Positions 17,718 to 28,100 of a DNA stretch of 49,984 nt are shown one piece after another. Below the pieces are notes generated by a model that was not told where the DNA came from, made no database searches, and was given only the letters and a program-made list of their open reading frames with translations. Where the stretch lies: NCBI GenBank assembly GCA_964444135.1, contig CAYUFX010000026.1:1-49984 (forward strand), read 5' to 3'. The DNA is from NIOZ-UU13 sp964444135 (GTDB taxonomy: Bacteria > Planctomycetota > Phycisphaerae > Sedimentisphaerales > Anaerobacaceae). How positions within the stretch are numbered: position 1 is the stretch's first letter; the number at the start of each line of letters is the position of its first letter. Both the position numbers and the translations under genes were made by a program.

Positions 17718-17914
17718 TTAAGTCCTCTATTGAATAAAGTTATAAATAAATGTAATTTGAAACACACCAGGATAACAAAATACCCGAAAAGCAACTAATA
17801 TTCATCAATTTTATTGCAGAAGAACCAAAATTTTACCTTTCCGATATTCTTAGACAAGCCTACAATAGGAATCACAAGGTTTCTTCATACATTAGCATTT
17901 AAAAGGACATTATC
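17718..17914. promoter_or_regulatory. Divergent intergenic region, dehydrogenase operon / sulfatase
   Basis: This 197-base AT-rich gap separates two divergently read units and so must hold or adjoin both promoters. TACAAT at 17861-17866 is a possible -10 for the sulfatase, but its -35 (TTTCCG, 17838-17843) is poor. No clear operator palindrome was seen. AAGGA before the sulfatase ATG is its ribosome site. Confidence 0.4.
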
Positions 17915-19345
17915 ATGGCTGGGACAATTACAAGACGCCGTTTTCTGGCTCAAACCGCCGGGCTTACCGCCCTGACTGCTGTTTTACCCGGATGCCGTTC
18001 TGTCGGCTCGGCGAAGGCACGATATCCTAATATTATTCTTATTATGGCTGATGACTTAGGATACGGCGATGTCGGATGTTATGGCTGCACCGACATTCGC
18101 ACACCGGCCATAGACAGTCTAGCGGAACAGGGAGTCAGATTTACCACCTTTTATGCCAATGCTCCCGAATGCACACCAACCAGAACCGCTCTGTTGACCG
18201 GTCGTTATCAACACCGTGTCGGCGGTCTGGAATGTGCACTCGGCATCGGGAATGTCGGCCGGTATGACGATGCCATTCGGTTACGCCAAACAAACGACAT
18301 GGGTCTTCCTGTTGAACAGACAACCATCACTCGCATGCTCAAAGATACGGGATATGCCACAGCAATCTGCGGCAAGTGGCATCTCGGATATGAGTCGAAA
18401 TTTTTTCCTCTAAGACACGGTTTCGATTACTGGTTTGGCCCGGTGGGCGGCTCTATTGATTATTTCCACCACTGCGAATATACCGGCCAAAACGCACTTT
18501 ACCTAAACGACCAACCCACCAAACGTGAAGGTTACCTCACTGACCTTATTACTGATGAGGCCGTTAAATTTATAAAACGCCGGCAAAATACACCCTTTTT
18601 CCTGTATGTTGCTTATAACGCACCTCACACCCCCTATCAGGGACCGGACAATAAAAAGGACGAACCTGTACCACAAGCCGACTATAACAAAGGTTCCCGA
18701 GCAACTTACGCCGCTATGGTTGAACGGATGGATGAGGGCATCGGGAAGATATTGAAAACAATAAACGATAAAAAAATAGCGGACAACACTCTTGTTATCT
18801 TTATGAGCGATAACGGTGCCAACAAAACCGGCAACAATCGGCCTTTCTCCGGTTATAAAGGAAATCTTTTTGAAGGTGGCATAAGAGTTCCATGCATTGT
18901 AAAATGGCCCGGCGTGCTCGAAGAGGGTATGGTATCGAATCAACCCTGTATCACTATGGATTTTTCTCGGTCTATTGTCAGAGCAGCAGGTACCAAACCA
19001 CCGGAAAACCGCCCGTTTGACGGCATAGATATTTTACAGGCGCTCTCCGCAGGACACCAATCGGTGGAAACAAATCAGCCCCTTCAGAGGGTTCCCGCGA
19101 AGCGGGTTCCCAAACGTACACTTTTCTGGCGTGCTCGAAGAGGTGAACGGACAAGAAAAGCTGTTAGGGATGGTTTATTAAAATATATACGGCTGCAGGA
19201 AGGTGATAAAGTAGAAGAATATCTTTTCGATCTCAATCAGGATCCTGCGGAAAAAAATAATATCCTTGGCAAGCGGAAGGAAGATGTGCGAAAATTAAAA
19301 ATATTGTTAAAGAACTGGGAAGAAAAAGTAAAGCATAAACGCTGA
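17915..19345 (+). CDS. Tat-exported type I sulfatase
   Basis: Type I sulfatases cleave sulfate esters, often from algal or host polysaccharides, using a formylglycine made from a Cys or Ser. The core motif CTPTR (Cys86) inside ECTPTRTALLTGRYQHR is the Cys type, so it needs a maturase. Metal-binding residues appear in IILIMADDLGYGDVG and FMSDNGANK. The N-terminus TRRRFL, a hydrophobic stretch and LPGC suggests Tat export, possibly as a lipoprotein. At about residues 390-398, just before the conserved RTLFWR strand, a palindromic repeat adds the peptide RVPAKRVPK. Length is 476 residues. It is followed by a Gfo/Idh/MocA gene, suggesting glycan use in the periplasm. Confidence 0.94.
   Translation: MAGTITRRRFLAQTAGLTALTAVLPGCRSVGSAKARYPNIILIMADDLGYGDVGCYGCTDIRTPAIDSLAEQGVRFTTFYANAPECTPTRTALLTGRYQHRVGGLECALGIGNVGRYDDAIRLRQTNDMGLPVEQTTITRMLKDTGYATAICGKWHLGYESKFFPLRHGFDYWFGPVGGSIDYFHHCEYTGQNALYLNDQPTKREGYLTDLITDEAVKFIKRRQNTPFFLYVAYNAPHTPYQGPDNKKDEPVPQADYNKGSRATYAAMVERMDEGIGKILKTINDKKIADNTLVIFMSDNGANKTGNNRPFSGYKGNLFEGGIRVPCIVKWPGVLEEGMVSNQPCITMDFSRSIVRAAGTKPPENRPFDGIDILQALSAGHQSVETNQPLQRVPAKRVPKRTLFWRARRGERTRKAVRDGLLKYIRLQEGDKVEEYLFDLNQDPAEKNNILGKRKEDVRKLKILLKNWEEKVKHKR
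19087..19110. repeat. In-frame palindrome in the sulfatase gene
   Basis: GGGTTCCCGCGAAGCGGGTT folds as CCCGC-GAA-GCGGG with GTTCCC on both sides. In the other strand it reads GAACCCGCTTCGCGGGAAC, similar to the two copies at 679-733. It is read in frame and adds about nine residues between conserved parts of the enzyme. Confidence 0.75.
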
Positions 19346-19397
19346 CGACTTATCATTTTTTATTCGATAATAATATGCTCTATACAAAAGACCGTCT

Positions 19398-19487
19398 GTC
19401 ATTTCAACCGAAGCGGTGCGGAGCATCGCGAAGTGGAGAAATCTATTTAAAAAATAGGTTTTTTCGGCTCGCTCGAAATACCATCCA
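19398..19487. repeat. Dispersed palindromic repeat (TGTCATTTC...GAGAAATCT type)
   Basis: The sequence TGTCATTTCAACCGAAGCG begins a unit that ends with GTGGAGAAATCT. It is followed by CTATTTAAAAAATAG and an inverse TTTTTCGGCTCGCTCGAAAT. I recall similar TCATTTCGACCGAAGCGAAG...GAGAAATCT repeats in many bacterial genomes. There is no coding signal here. It fills most of the gap between the sulfatase and the next gene. Confidence 0.6.
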
Positions 19488-19538
19488 CAATGTTTTCTAC
19501 AAAGCAACAACAATGTAAAAGATTTCGGGAGATAACAA

Positions 19539-20930
19539 ATGAATGAAAAAAATCAAAAAACCACAAGACGCAAATTCCTACAGAATTCGACAGTGACAGC
19601 AGCATCAATCACACTGGGACTAAATGCCATAGGTGTTCCTCTAATAAAAACGGCTCGTGGCGCTAATGAGAAAATTCGCGTGGGCTTCATCGGCGTGGGC
19701 AACCGTGGAACACAGCTCCTTGACGGCTTTCTTCAGCAGGATGATGTTGAAATCGCCGCTCTTTGCGATGTTTATGAGCCTTACCTGGCCAGAGATTATT
19801 CCAAAGTCGATAAAACGCTCAGAGATTCTTTAGGAGGCAGAATTCCGAAGATGACGGAAAAGTTGGGCAGCAACGTTGCACGGTACAAGGATTTTCGCCG
19901 CCTGCTCGACCGTAAAGATATAGATGCGGTGGTCATTGCCACACCCGACCACTGGCACGCTATCCAAACCATTATGGCCTGCCAGGCGGGAAAGGATATA
20001 TATGTGGAAAAGCCGCTATCGATAACCATACTTGAAGGCCGGAAGATGGTCGAGGCCGCCAAACGATATAATCGGGTAATACAGGTCGGGCTTCACAGAC
20101 GCTCCTCCAAATCGTACATGCAAATAGCAGAGCATGTCCGGGCAGGTAAAATCGGCAAGGTAACCGTAGCAAGGGCCTACCGGATAAGTAATATGCACCC
20201 GAACGGTATAGGCAGGTTCCCCGATACGGCCCCACCGAAAGGTATGGATTGGGACATGTGGCTTGGTCCCCGGCCCGAACGCCCTTACAAGAACAATATG
20301 TCCTTATATAAATTCCGCTGGTGGGATAATTATTCCTCGCAGATGGCCAACTGGGGCGTGCATTATTGTGATGCGATGCGCTGGATGCTGTCAGAGCAGG
20401 CACCCGTCTCGATATCCGCACACGGTGGAAGGTTTGCCCTCGATGACGACCGGACGGTTCCGGATACGATGGAGGTGATTTTTGAGATGCCCTCGGGCGT
20501 ACTGCTCATTTTCGGCCAATATGAAGCAAACGGTGGCCCCGCCTTAATAGATGGAGAAGTCGAATTCCGGGGCACGCTGGGAAATCTGTACGCCGGCACA
20601 AGTGGTGAAGCCGGTTATAAAATCGTACCTTCAAGAGCAGGACAATTCCAGGATAGCGGCTCCAATATCGAACCGCTGGAAAGTAAGCGAATAGATGGCG
20701 ACCTTACCGTCCAGCATATTCGAAACTTTCTTGATTGCGTCAAAAGCCGTCAACGTACCAATTGTGATATGGAAACAGGCCATCGTTCAACGACCTTTGC
20801 TCTTTTGGCAAATATCGCTCTGGCTACTAAAACTCGAATCCAATGGGACCCGAAGGACGAACGAGCCATCAATAATAGACGTGCTAATAAACTGCTGCAC
20901 TACGAATACAGAAAGCCCTGGAAGTTATAG
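19539..20930 (+). CDS. Tat-exported Gfo/Idh/MocA oxidoreductase
   Basis: The N-terminus TRRKFLQNSTVTAASI is a Tat signal. The Rossmann motif GFIGVGNRGTQLL follows, then ATPDHWHAIQTIMACQAGKD and VEKPLS, the conserved catalytic EKP segment. The C-terminal half is the alpha/beta substrate domain (NWGVHYCDAMRWML). Length 463 residues is typical of the planctomycete periplasmic subgroup, which includes glycosidase-like members (GH109-type) that use bound NAD. GGGAG precedes the ATG. It lies 193 bases after the sulfatase, so the two may work on the same glycan. Confidence 0.92.
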   Translation: MNEKNQKTTRRKFLQNSTVTAASITLGLNAIGVPLIKTARGANEKIRVGFIGVGNRGTQLLDGFLQQDDVEIAALCDVYEPYLARDYSKVDKTLRDSLGGRIPKMTEKLGSNVARYKDFRRLLDRKDIDAVVIATPDHWHAIQTIMACQAGKDIYVEKPLSITILEGRKMVEAAKRYNRVIQVGLHRRSSKSYMQIAEHVRAGKIGKVTVARAYRISNMHPNGIGRFPDTAPPKGMDWDMWLGPRPERPYKNNMSLYKFRWWDNYSSQMANWGVHYCDAMRWMLSEQAPVSISAHGGRFALDDDRTVPDTMEVIFEMPSGVLLIFGQYEANGGPALIDGEVEFRGTLGNLYAGTSGEAGYKIVPSRAGQFQDSGSNIEPLESKRIDGDLTVQHIRNFLDCVKSRQRTNCDMETGHRSTTFALLANIALATKTRIQWDPKDERAINNRRANKLLHYEYRKPWKL

Positions 20931-20964
20931 CCCTTGAGACAACCTGCTCTACAAGGAATCAAAA

Positions 20965-22497
20965 ATGGACAAATCTACATTCATAATAAAGATTTTGTCC
21001 CTGAGTCTTTTTCTTACACCAAGAACACAGGCCCAGCTCAAAGCTCAATCTGGTACCCAGAAGACCAACGCCCCAACAATCACAGTGACTGGGCTGGATG
21101 TAAGCGATAAGAATCTCAACCTGCGCTATGAGATAAGAAATGATTCCATACAGGATGTCTGGATTTTGGCGGGGACAACCAGTTCCAGTGTGGACGCAAC
21201 TGTATTAATGGATAAAGATGGGCGAACTCTTATCATAAGGAACCGTCTTGATGTCCCAACCCGTATGTTCTTTGACATGTTCTATGGTAGGTACGTTCGT
21301 TTGCGCGCAGGCAAGACACAGACCGAATCGGTTTCGATCAATGTACCTATTCATCCACAACATGGACTTGGGAGCGGACTACAGCCACGGGGCCTTGTAT
21401 ATGCAACGCGTCTGGCTATCGAGATAGGATATTACTCTGGGGACTTGCCTGGAATGATTAGTAATGTCCTTGAAAAAGCAGAGAAAATCAGTTACGAAAT
21501 CGGCGATGATGCTGATGATTTGCGTTATATTAAAACAATTTTTGGAGGATTTCTTTATTTCAACAAGTGCCAAGAAACCCTCACGCAAAGGGATGAAGAG
21601 ATCTTGATCCCTTATACACATCAGGCCTTAAAGGGTGAAAAGATCCTGTGCGCAACAGTCGATGGCCTGCGTATTCCATACGAAGATAAAGAAGACCTTT
21701 CGGAGCGCCACCCCCCTGATTTGACTTCTTGTACACGCGTTGAGATTCGGTATCAACCTTCAATACTTGAATACTTCTTTCCTTATGTAGGCCAGCAGGG
21801 CATACTGAGCACAACTGAGATATAGTATCTGCGGTCTGAGAAAACTGTCATCCTGGACGATCCGAAAGAACTCGGAGTCTTTTTAAATGACATAAGCGAG
21901 GGAGTCTCTGCTACTGGAGTTGTCCGCCAGAGAAGCATGGCTCACGTGGTCTGCTATAGTGACGGTGAGCTTCTGATGTCTTTTCCCATATATAATGATA
22001 CGTCCATAGTAATTGAGGGAAAGAGGTTCATATACTTCAAAGGCTTCCCAAGCCTTAAGATACTCACACCGCAGATACAGCCGATTGAATTGCGAGTACA
22101 GTGTGCAGATACTTTGAGAGACCTCAAGAGCTGGCTGGATTTATACTACAAAATCGAGGAAATTGAAAAGGTATACCCACCACCAAATAAATGGTGTGAT
22201 GCTATAATGCGGGCCTACCAAAGCGTAGGCAAACTCAAGAAGGATGCAAAGCCTCTCAAATGTCCGAGCGCAGGCGAAGGCAAGTGTCACTATGCTATGA
22301 ATCCAAATTGCAAATACGACTCACCACCTAATACCGTTCTTTTATTCGAGACCAAAGCCGGCTGGAATCAGCACGGCGGGCCTGAACTGTTTACTTTCGA
22401 TAACCACGATCCTCATGGCGGCTGTGTCCTCTTAAATGGTGGCACTGTAAAGTTCATCCGCACCAAAGAAGAACTCCAGCAACTTAGATGGAAATAA
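20965..22497 (+). pseudogene. Secreted protein gene interrupted by one in-frame TAG
   Basis: Two open stretches, 20965-21825 and 21826-22497, are in the same frame and separated only by TAG at 21823-21825 (codon 287 of 511). The residues on both sides read as one continuous protein (ILSTTEI, stop, YLRSEKTVILDDPKEL), and coding-like sequence continues directly after the stop. An ATG at 21937 could start a separate second product but would discard 37 coding-like codons. An N-terminal signal-like segment (IIKILSLSLFLTP) suggests export. The C-terminus (GGCVLLNGGTVKFI) resembles the ends of planctomycete H-X9-DG-type secreted proteins. Function is not recognised. It may be a nonsense-mutated gene, a readthrough case or a base error. 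Confidence 0.7.
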
Positions 22498-22505
22498 TTG
22501 GAAGG

Positions 22506-25100
22506 TTATTGTTTTTGTCCTGCAACGACTGTCTGGACAATAGCCTTCTTGGCCTCAGCCACCGCCGGGCTGTACGGATAGTCTTTCATCATAGTCTCGT
22601 AAATCACCTTGGCCTGGTCCACGGCCCTGATAGCACAGAGCGCCTTTATCTGCCGGACGAGAATCTGCGACCGATGGTAATTACTTAAATCGAGCTTATT
22701 TAACCGCTCTGCTAAATAAAAAGCGATTAAGTATTCTTTCCTCGCTAAGTGCACATCCAGTTTTATCAGGTTCAAATTCGGCATCAACAACTTCACCGGG
22801 TCATTGGCGATAATTGCCTCAATCTTCTCCATAGCGTAATTCAACTGCTCCGGGTCGCCGGTGTTATCTGCCAATTGTCTTGCTGCGCGCAATCGCCCAA
22901 CATCCTTGACCTCCTGCTTAATATTGTCGGCCTGCTCGGAACCAGTCCGAAGATTTTGAAGTATTTCCCTTGCCTCTTCGATCTGCTCCAGCGCTATCAG
23001 AACCTCAGCTTTAGCCATCCTGAATCGCGTAACTATTTTCTTGTCTAACTTTCTCTCCTCGAGCTGGTTTAGAATCTTTAACGCCTCTTGCGCCTTTCCG
23101 AAGCACTGTACCAATAATTCAGCCTGAGAAACCATCGCTTGCTGGCGAACCATCGGATTCGGCGCCGATTTTTCATGCAGACTGGTAAAAAGTTTCAATG
23201 CCTGTTCATACTGCCGTACCGAAGCCGAGCGCAGGTATTGACCCAATTCAAGACAGAAATATCGGTGCTTGGATTCCGCCACAAGCTCGTCCATCCTATT
23301 CGTTAAAGCGGCCACGGCTTGTTGCCTCCATAGTTGGCGCTCAAGGCCGTCAGCAAAAATGTATAAATTGACGATATCACCTATTGGCAGTTTGTTAAAG
23401 TTACTTTCAGATATAGCTTTCTCAAAGGCCTGTTTGTTACCCGGCTCAAGCTGGATTTTATCCCATAAAATATGAACGTGAATTTTTTGCCTTACCTCGG
23501 CAATTACCTCTTGGTTTTTCAGCACTTCAAGTGTAACCGTGCGCATCTCGGGACGTAAAAACACATGCTCGATACTTTCGCCGGTCTTGATTGTTCCATC
23601 GTCGAATTTCCACCGGTATGAATAATCCACGTTGCGTTGTGCCTTGAGGGCGTCGAAGCGCATCCGAATCAGAGTCGCTTTCTCCTGGTCCAACCGCCAA
23701 TCATCGGTTATCTGCCATTTAAAGGTGCCCCCATCTTTGGCCGGGTCTTGATATCCAATGGCCGTAGCCACGAAGCGTCCCACAGGCAGGAAATCACTTC
23801 TGGCCATAAGGCCTAATTTTTCCTGCGGTATTTGCCAGGCAGCTAACGTAAACATTTGGCCCCAGGGACTGTAGTTAAGATACTCCAGCTTATGCACACC
23901 GACTCCCAGAGAAATCTTACCCTGTTTCTCCCCCTTTATGCCAGCCTTATAGTCGTGTTCACCGGGCCAGCTCACTACTATCTTGCCATCTATAAGCAGA
24001 TGCGATGTCCAATTCGAGGCCGTGGCGAAAATGTAATCACCGGCTTCTTCAGTCCGGAAGAAACCCTCATACCGATACAACGCAAGGCGGGGTTTCTTAC
24101 CGGCGCTGTCAGAACCAAACTCCCCCAGCCGATGAATTGGAAACGAATGGTGAACATTATCAACCAGACTCTTGCCCACCGGCTCGGCGACATTATTCCA
24201 CACTTTTAATAAACCGGACAGCTCCTCACACTCGGGATAATTTTTGCCTGTATATCTTGTCTCTAACGTCACCCCGGCTTTGGGCTCCCATACTGAGGAG
24301 GTAGGTTTATACTTCTCTTTGTGCACCAGATAAACGAAATAGATGGTGCTGCCATAGGAATTGTCGAAAAGAATCTCCATCGGCTCATCTGCTTTGGTCC
24401 AAAATAACCGGCTGGGGACTCGCTGGCCTATGGTCGTAAAAACTACCGCTTCAAAATCCCTCGCATCAAAGCCGGGCATATATAGCTTGGCATAAAAGAC
24501 CTCCGGATTTTGCCCTCTCAGCAGATATCCTGCGTTAACCAGACTTGCCCGCCGCTTACCTTTCATATCGGAACCGGTCGTTATCAATTTAATCTTCTTG
24601 GCTGTCGATGGAATCCCGACATTAATTTCAACAGGCGGCATATGTTTCGTCAACAGCTCTGATTTGTACACTCTTCTTTTGTCTGCATAAATCTCAAAGC
24701 TGACAGACATATTGGGCTCAGCTCTATCATTGAGTCCGGCCAATGCTACAAAACGCCTATGCTGCTTCTCGTGTTTGTAAGTAACCTCGCCGGGGCAGGT
24801 CATATTGATACCTTTTTTATAGACCTTCCCATTCAGTCTATAGTACGAGCCGGTCCACTTCTTCTTTTTGTTCAAATCGGACAGATGAACATCAGGTATC
24901 TGTGAGTAAATGTCGTCTTTTTCAATCCGAAATCGCAGCTCCGCCTCCTCGATGTGCCACGGGACAGACCTTTCGGTCTCAGCGGCTAAGCTGGTATTAC
25001 AAACAAATAAAGCAGCCGCGGCAGCAAACAACAACCGACTTATATGCTCTACTGACAATATAATTTTCAGCATACTGCAACTATATCCAAAATTGCTCAT
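22506..25100 (-). CDS. Exported PA14-like / PKD / helical-repeat protein
   Basis: This 864-residue protein has a signal peptide (LLFAAAAALFVCNTSLA near residues 18-38). A PA14-like beta domain is suggested around 330-430: YEGFFRTEEAGDYIFATAS, then LLIDGKIVVSWPG and GVGVHKLEYL. A PKD-type repeat follows (YRWKFDDGTIKTGESIEHVF). The last 300 residues are alpha-helical and TPR-like (EQALKLFTSLHEK, AQEALKILNQLEE). It is the last gene of the eight-gene operon, overlapping the upstream gene by four bases. It probably works outside the cytoplasmic membrane as a scaffold. It ends eight bases from the converging pseudogene. Confidence 0.75.
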   Translation of the reverse strand: MSNFGYSCSMLKIILSVEHISRLLFAAAAALFVCNTSLAAETERSVPWHIEEAELRFRIEKDDIYSQIPDVHLSDLNKKKKWTGSYYRLNGKVYKKGINMTCPGEVTYKHEKQHRRFVALAGLNDRAEPNMSVSFEIYADKRRVYKSELLTKHMPPVEINVGIPSTAKKIKLITTGSDMKGKRRASLVNAGYLLRGQNPEVFYAKLYMPGFDARDFEAVVFTTIGQRVPSRLFWTKADEPMEILFDNSYGSTIYFVYLVHKEKYKPTSSVWEPKAGVTLETRYTGKNYPECEELSGLLKVWNNVAEPVGKSLVDNVHHSFPIHRLGEFGSDSAGKKPRLALYRYEGFFRTEEAGDYIFATASNWTSHLLIDGKIVVSWPGEHDYKAGIKGEKQGKISLGVGVHKLEYLNYSPWGQMFTLAAWQIPQEKLGLMARSDFLPVGRFVATAIGYQDPAKDGGTFKWQITDDWRLDQEKATLIRMRFDALKAQRNVDYSYRWKFDDGTIKTGESIEHVFLRPEMRTVTLEVLKNQEVIAEVRQKIHVHILWDKIQLEPGNKQAFEKAISESNFNKLPIGDIVNLYIFADGLERQLWRQQAVAALTNRMDELVAESKHRYFCLELGQYLRSASVRQYEQALKLFTSLHEKSAPNPMVRQQAMVSQAELLVQCFGKAQEALKILNQLEERKLDKKIVTRFRMAKAEVLIALEQIEEAREILQNLRTGSEQADNIKQEVKDVGRLRAARQLADNTGDPEQLNYAMEKIEAIIANDPVKLLMPNLNLIKLDVHLARKEYLIAFYLAERLNKLDLSNYHRSQILVRQIKALCAIRAVDQAKVIYETMMKDYPYSPAVAEAKKAIVQTVVAGQKQ

Positions 25101-28100
25101 TTATCCTGTTTTCTATCTTCCGTATTCTGGCCTTTGTCTTTGCCCTGTGCCAGTGCCTCGAAATAGGCGCTAATCATATGCTCGTAGCCCCTAAAATGAT
25201 ACTGTTGTTCCCTGGAAAGCATATCGTCCAGCTTCCTGTCTGTTGCTTTTTCCCTGGTATATTGCAGTGCAATTTGTCTGCCTAATGCATAGTGCGATTT
25301 CTTCAGAGAGTCGACAACTTCATCGAAAGCTCCTCTGATACCAACTCCACTGCGGTTTTTGATAGACTCTTCCACGCCTTTCATTGCTTGAATAGACTTC
25401 TCAAGTCCCATTGTTGGCAGATTATGACTTTCGAGCTTGGGCACCAGCTCTTGTGCCGACTGCCTGATTTTTTGCTGTTTTTCCTCTGTAGCTTTCATCA
25501 TATCTAATACTTTCGGGGGCAGCTTACCCCCTACCCCGAATATGGTGGCTTGGTCGCTGTCCTTACCGAGTCCCGTACCGCCCGTCTGTGCTTTTGTGTC
25601 CTCATCTTTGACCTGTCCGCTTTCCAAAGGCGTGTTTGAAACTCGTTCTCGCAAACCGTACTCATTGTCGGACAGCGCCTTGGCTACCGGCTCTACCAGC
25701 TGGCCGTCAGACATGCCGCTGCGTCCGGCCCCGCTGCGTCCCTGGATGATATTATCCTCCGGCTTCTGGTCGCCGGTTTTGCCTTTGGCGCTCGTGCTGC
25801 TTATAGTTCCGTCAGAAACCGGCCCGGCCGTATGGTCCAGAGAATTAAGATAGCTGCCGATATCTTCCACCTCCGGCCGCATTTCCTCTTCCGTCGTAAT
25901 CAAATCAGCTACCAGGTCTTCGAGCTCCGACGGCAGCTCCGCCAATGGCGCAAACAACTGCTCATCCTCTGGAATCTCTGCGATAAATTGTATATTATCA
26001 TAGAAACCCAGTGTCGCCTCGCAGTTTATCATTAGCTCCTCGGCCATCTCCACTTCTTCAGTTTCCAATCTATGAGCATCCACTCGCGCTTGACGCATAT
26101 CCGCGGCTTCCCTGGCTTGTTTAGCAAGCTCGTCGGCATCCTCGTAGAGACTTTTCATCGATTCAACCATAGCGTCGTCGCCGAAATCCAGCAGGTCCAG
26201 ATTAGTAAAATCGTTCACCACATCCGACAAAATCTCCGCCAGTTTCGATTGGTCCATCGCAAGCTCTTCCAGTCTGTCCTCTTCCTCTGTGCTGAAGTCT
26301 TCCGGCGGCTTATCTATAATCATTTGTCTGTCCTGCATTATCTGCTTCTGTTTCTCGATAAACTCATCCAATTCCTTGGTCATTTCTTTGAGCGATTCTT
26401 CTACGCCCGCATCAAGTGACTCGATACTTTCGCCTAAAATTTCCGCCGCCGCCTTTTCCGCTTCAGCCTGGCTCTCTTTGGCAATTACACCTTTGAGCGC
26501 GATGAGCTGTTCGAGCAGGAAAGCCTGCTGCTTTTCGACAGATTGCAGTGAATGAGAAACAGCAGATTTATTAGCCGCCTTAATTGCCTTAGTCTTTGGT
26601 TCTGTTGCACCAATCGTTTCTATTTTCTCCATTACACGGGCGTGTTCCCCGTCTCTTAGCTCAGCCAGTTTATCAACAAACCTCGGACGTGGAGGTGATG
26701 ATACATCCCAGGCCTCAGTCATATAATCACCAACAAGCTTTTGCTTTTGGTTCATTTCGCCCTGATGCCTCTGCAGGCTCTTGATATTTTCCGCTTCTTT
26801 CCTGCTTGCATTAATTACATCGTCGAGGTTCGTCAACACATTTTCCGTTACACCTAAGGCCGCTTGCTGGGCCTCAATGGCCTTATCCAGTGCCTCAAAG
26901 GCGGAACCTCGCGGGTCATCAGCCGAAATCGTCAACTCATCCAGTGACTTGACCTGAATTGTAACAGGCTGCGATTGACCCAGGTGCTCCATTGGGCTAA
27001 AATCCTGACAGAATGCCTGCAGAACGTAGGCCGAACCCGGTTTGAACACACCGGCATCTATCGACAGGCGAAGTGTCTCAGCCACCCGCTCCTTTCTTCC
27101 CGGGGGTCCTTCATATTCCCAGTTCTCTATTGTTTTTGCAGGACTATTGGCCTGTATTTGTCCGAGTGTTACATATATCCGGCCGATCCCAAAATCATCA
27201 GAAGCTTGTATATCGAACTTCAGTCTTTCTCCGGGATTCACCGTAAGGCTCCGGTCGGTATCAACAAATTCAATTTCCGGCACACTGTCCTGCTGCAGTA
27301 AAATCGACCCGGAAGCAATGGCAATACGTCTGTCACTTCCCGGCCCCTTGACCTCAAGCTGGTAGGAACCGGCTCTTTGCAATTTCGTTTCTGCACGCCA
27401 TACTCTATCAACATTTTTAAATTCAATAGTTTTGTCCTGCGCCTTCCACCACAGTCTTTCAGCTTGCTTGTCCAGCTTCACGTCCACAACTACCTGAGAA
27501 CCTGCCAGTCCTGATACCGCCTCAGGAGGCCCCAAAGTGCTAATCTTCCCTATGCCCGTATATTCAGGTGACGAAATATGAAACTGAGATTCTTTTATTC
27601 TCGGCACAGTATTAACCATTACCTTGATACTGGAACTGTAAGTATCTGCCGCGAACACCCGAAAAGCAAACGGCCTATCTACCGCTGCAAAAGTATAGTT
27701 GAACACACCCTCTCTTCTACTGACAGTCTGCATAGTCGCACGTTTGCCTTTATCCTTTTCAGTACTTATATAGTCTGCCCCATCCATCCATGCAATCTCT
27801 GGATAACTCCGCAGCGTACTATCACCCCCCCTACCTTTAACTTCAACCGACACAAGAAGGTCATCTGCTTCTGCGATGGTTACGTCGCTATCCGGCGTAA
27901 CCTTCAGCACCACCGAACCTGCCGGCGGAACATCCGACAACGGTCGTATGAACCTCGCAAAGGCATTGACTACATAATGGCTCTGACTAATACCATAAAT
28001 CATCCAAAATAGCATAATAATCAAAAACGCTATCAGCCATTTTCTTATTCTCGCCTTATCCCATAGCTTTTTCAGGTCTGCTGTTGACATCAAGGAAATG

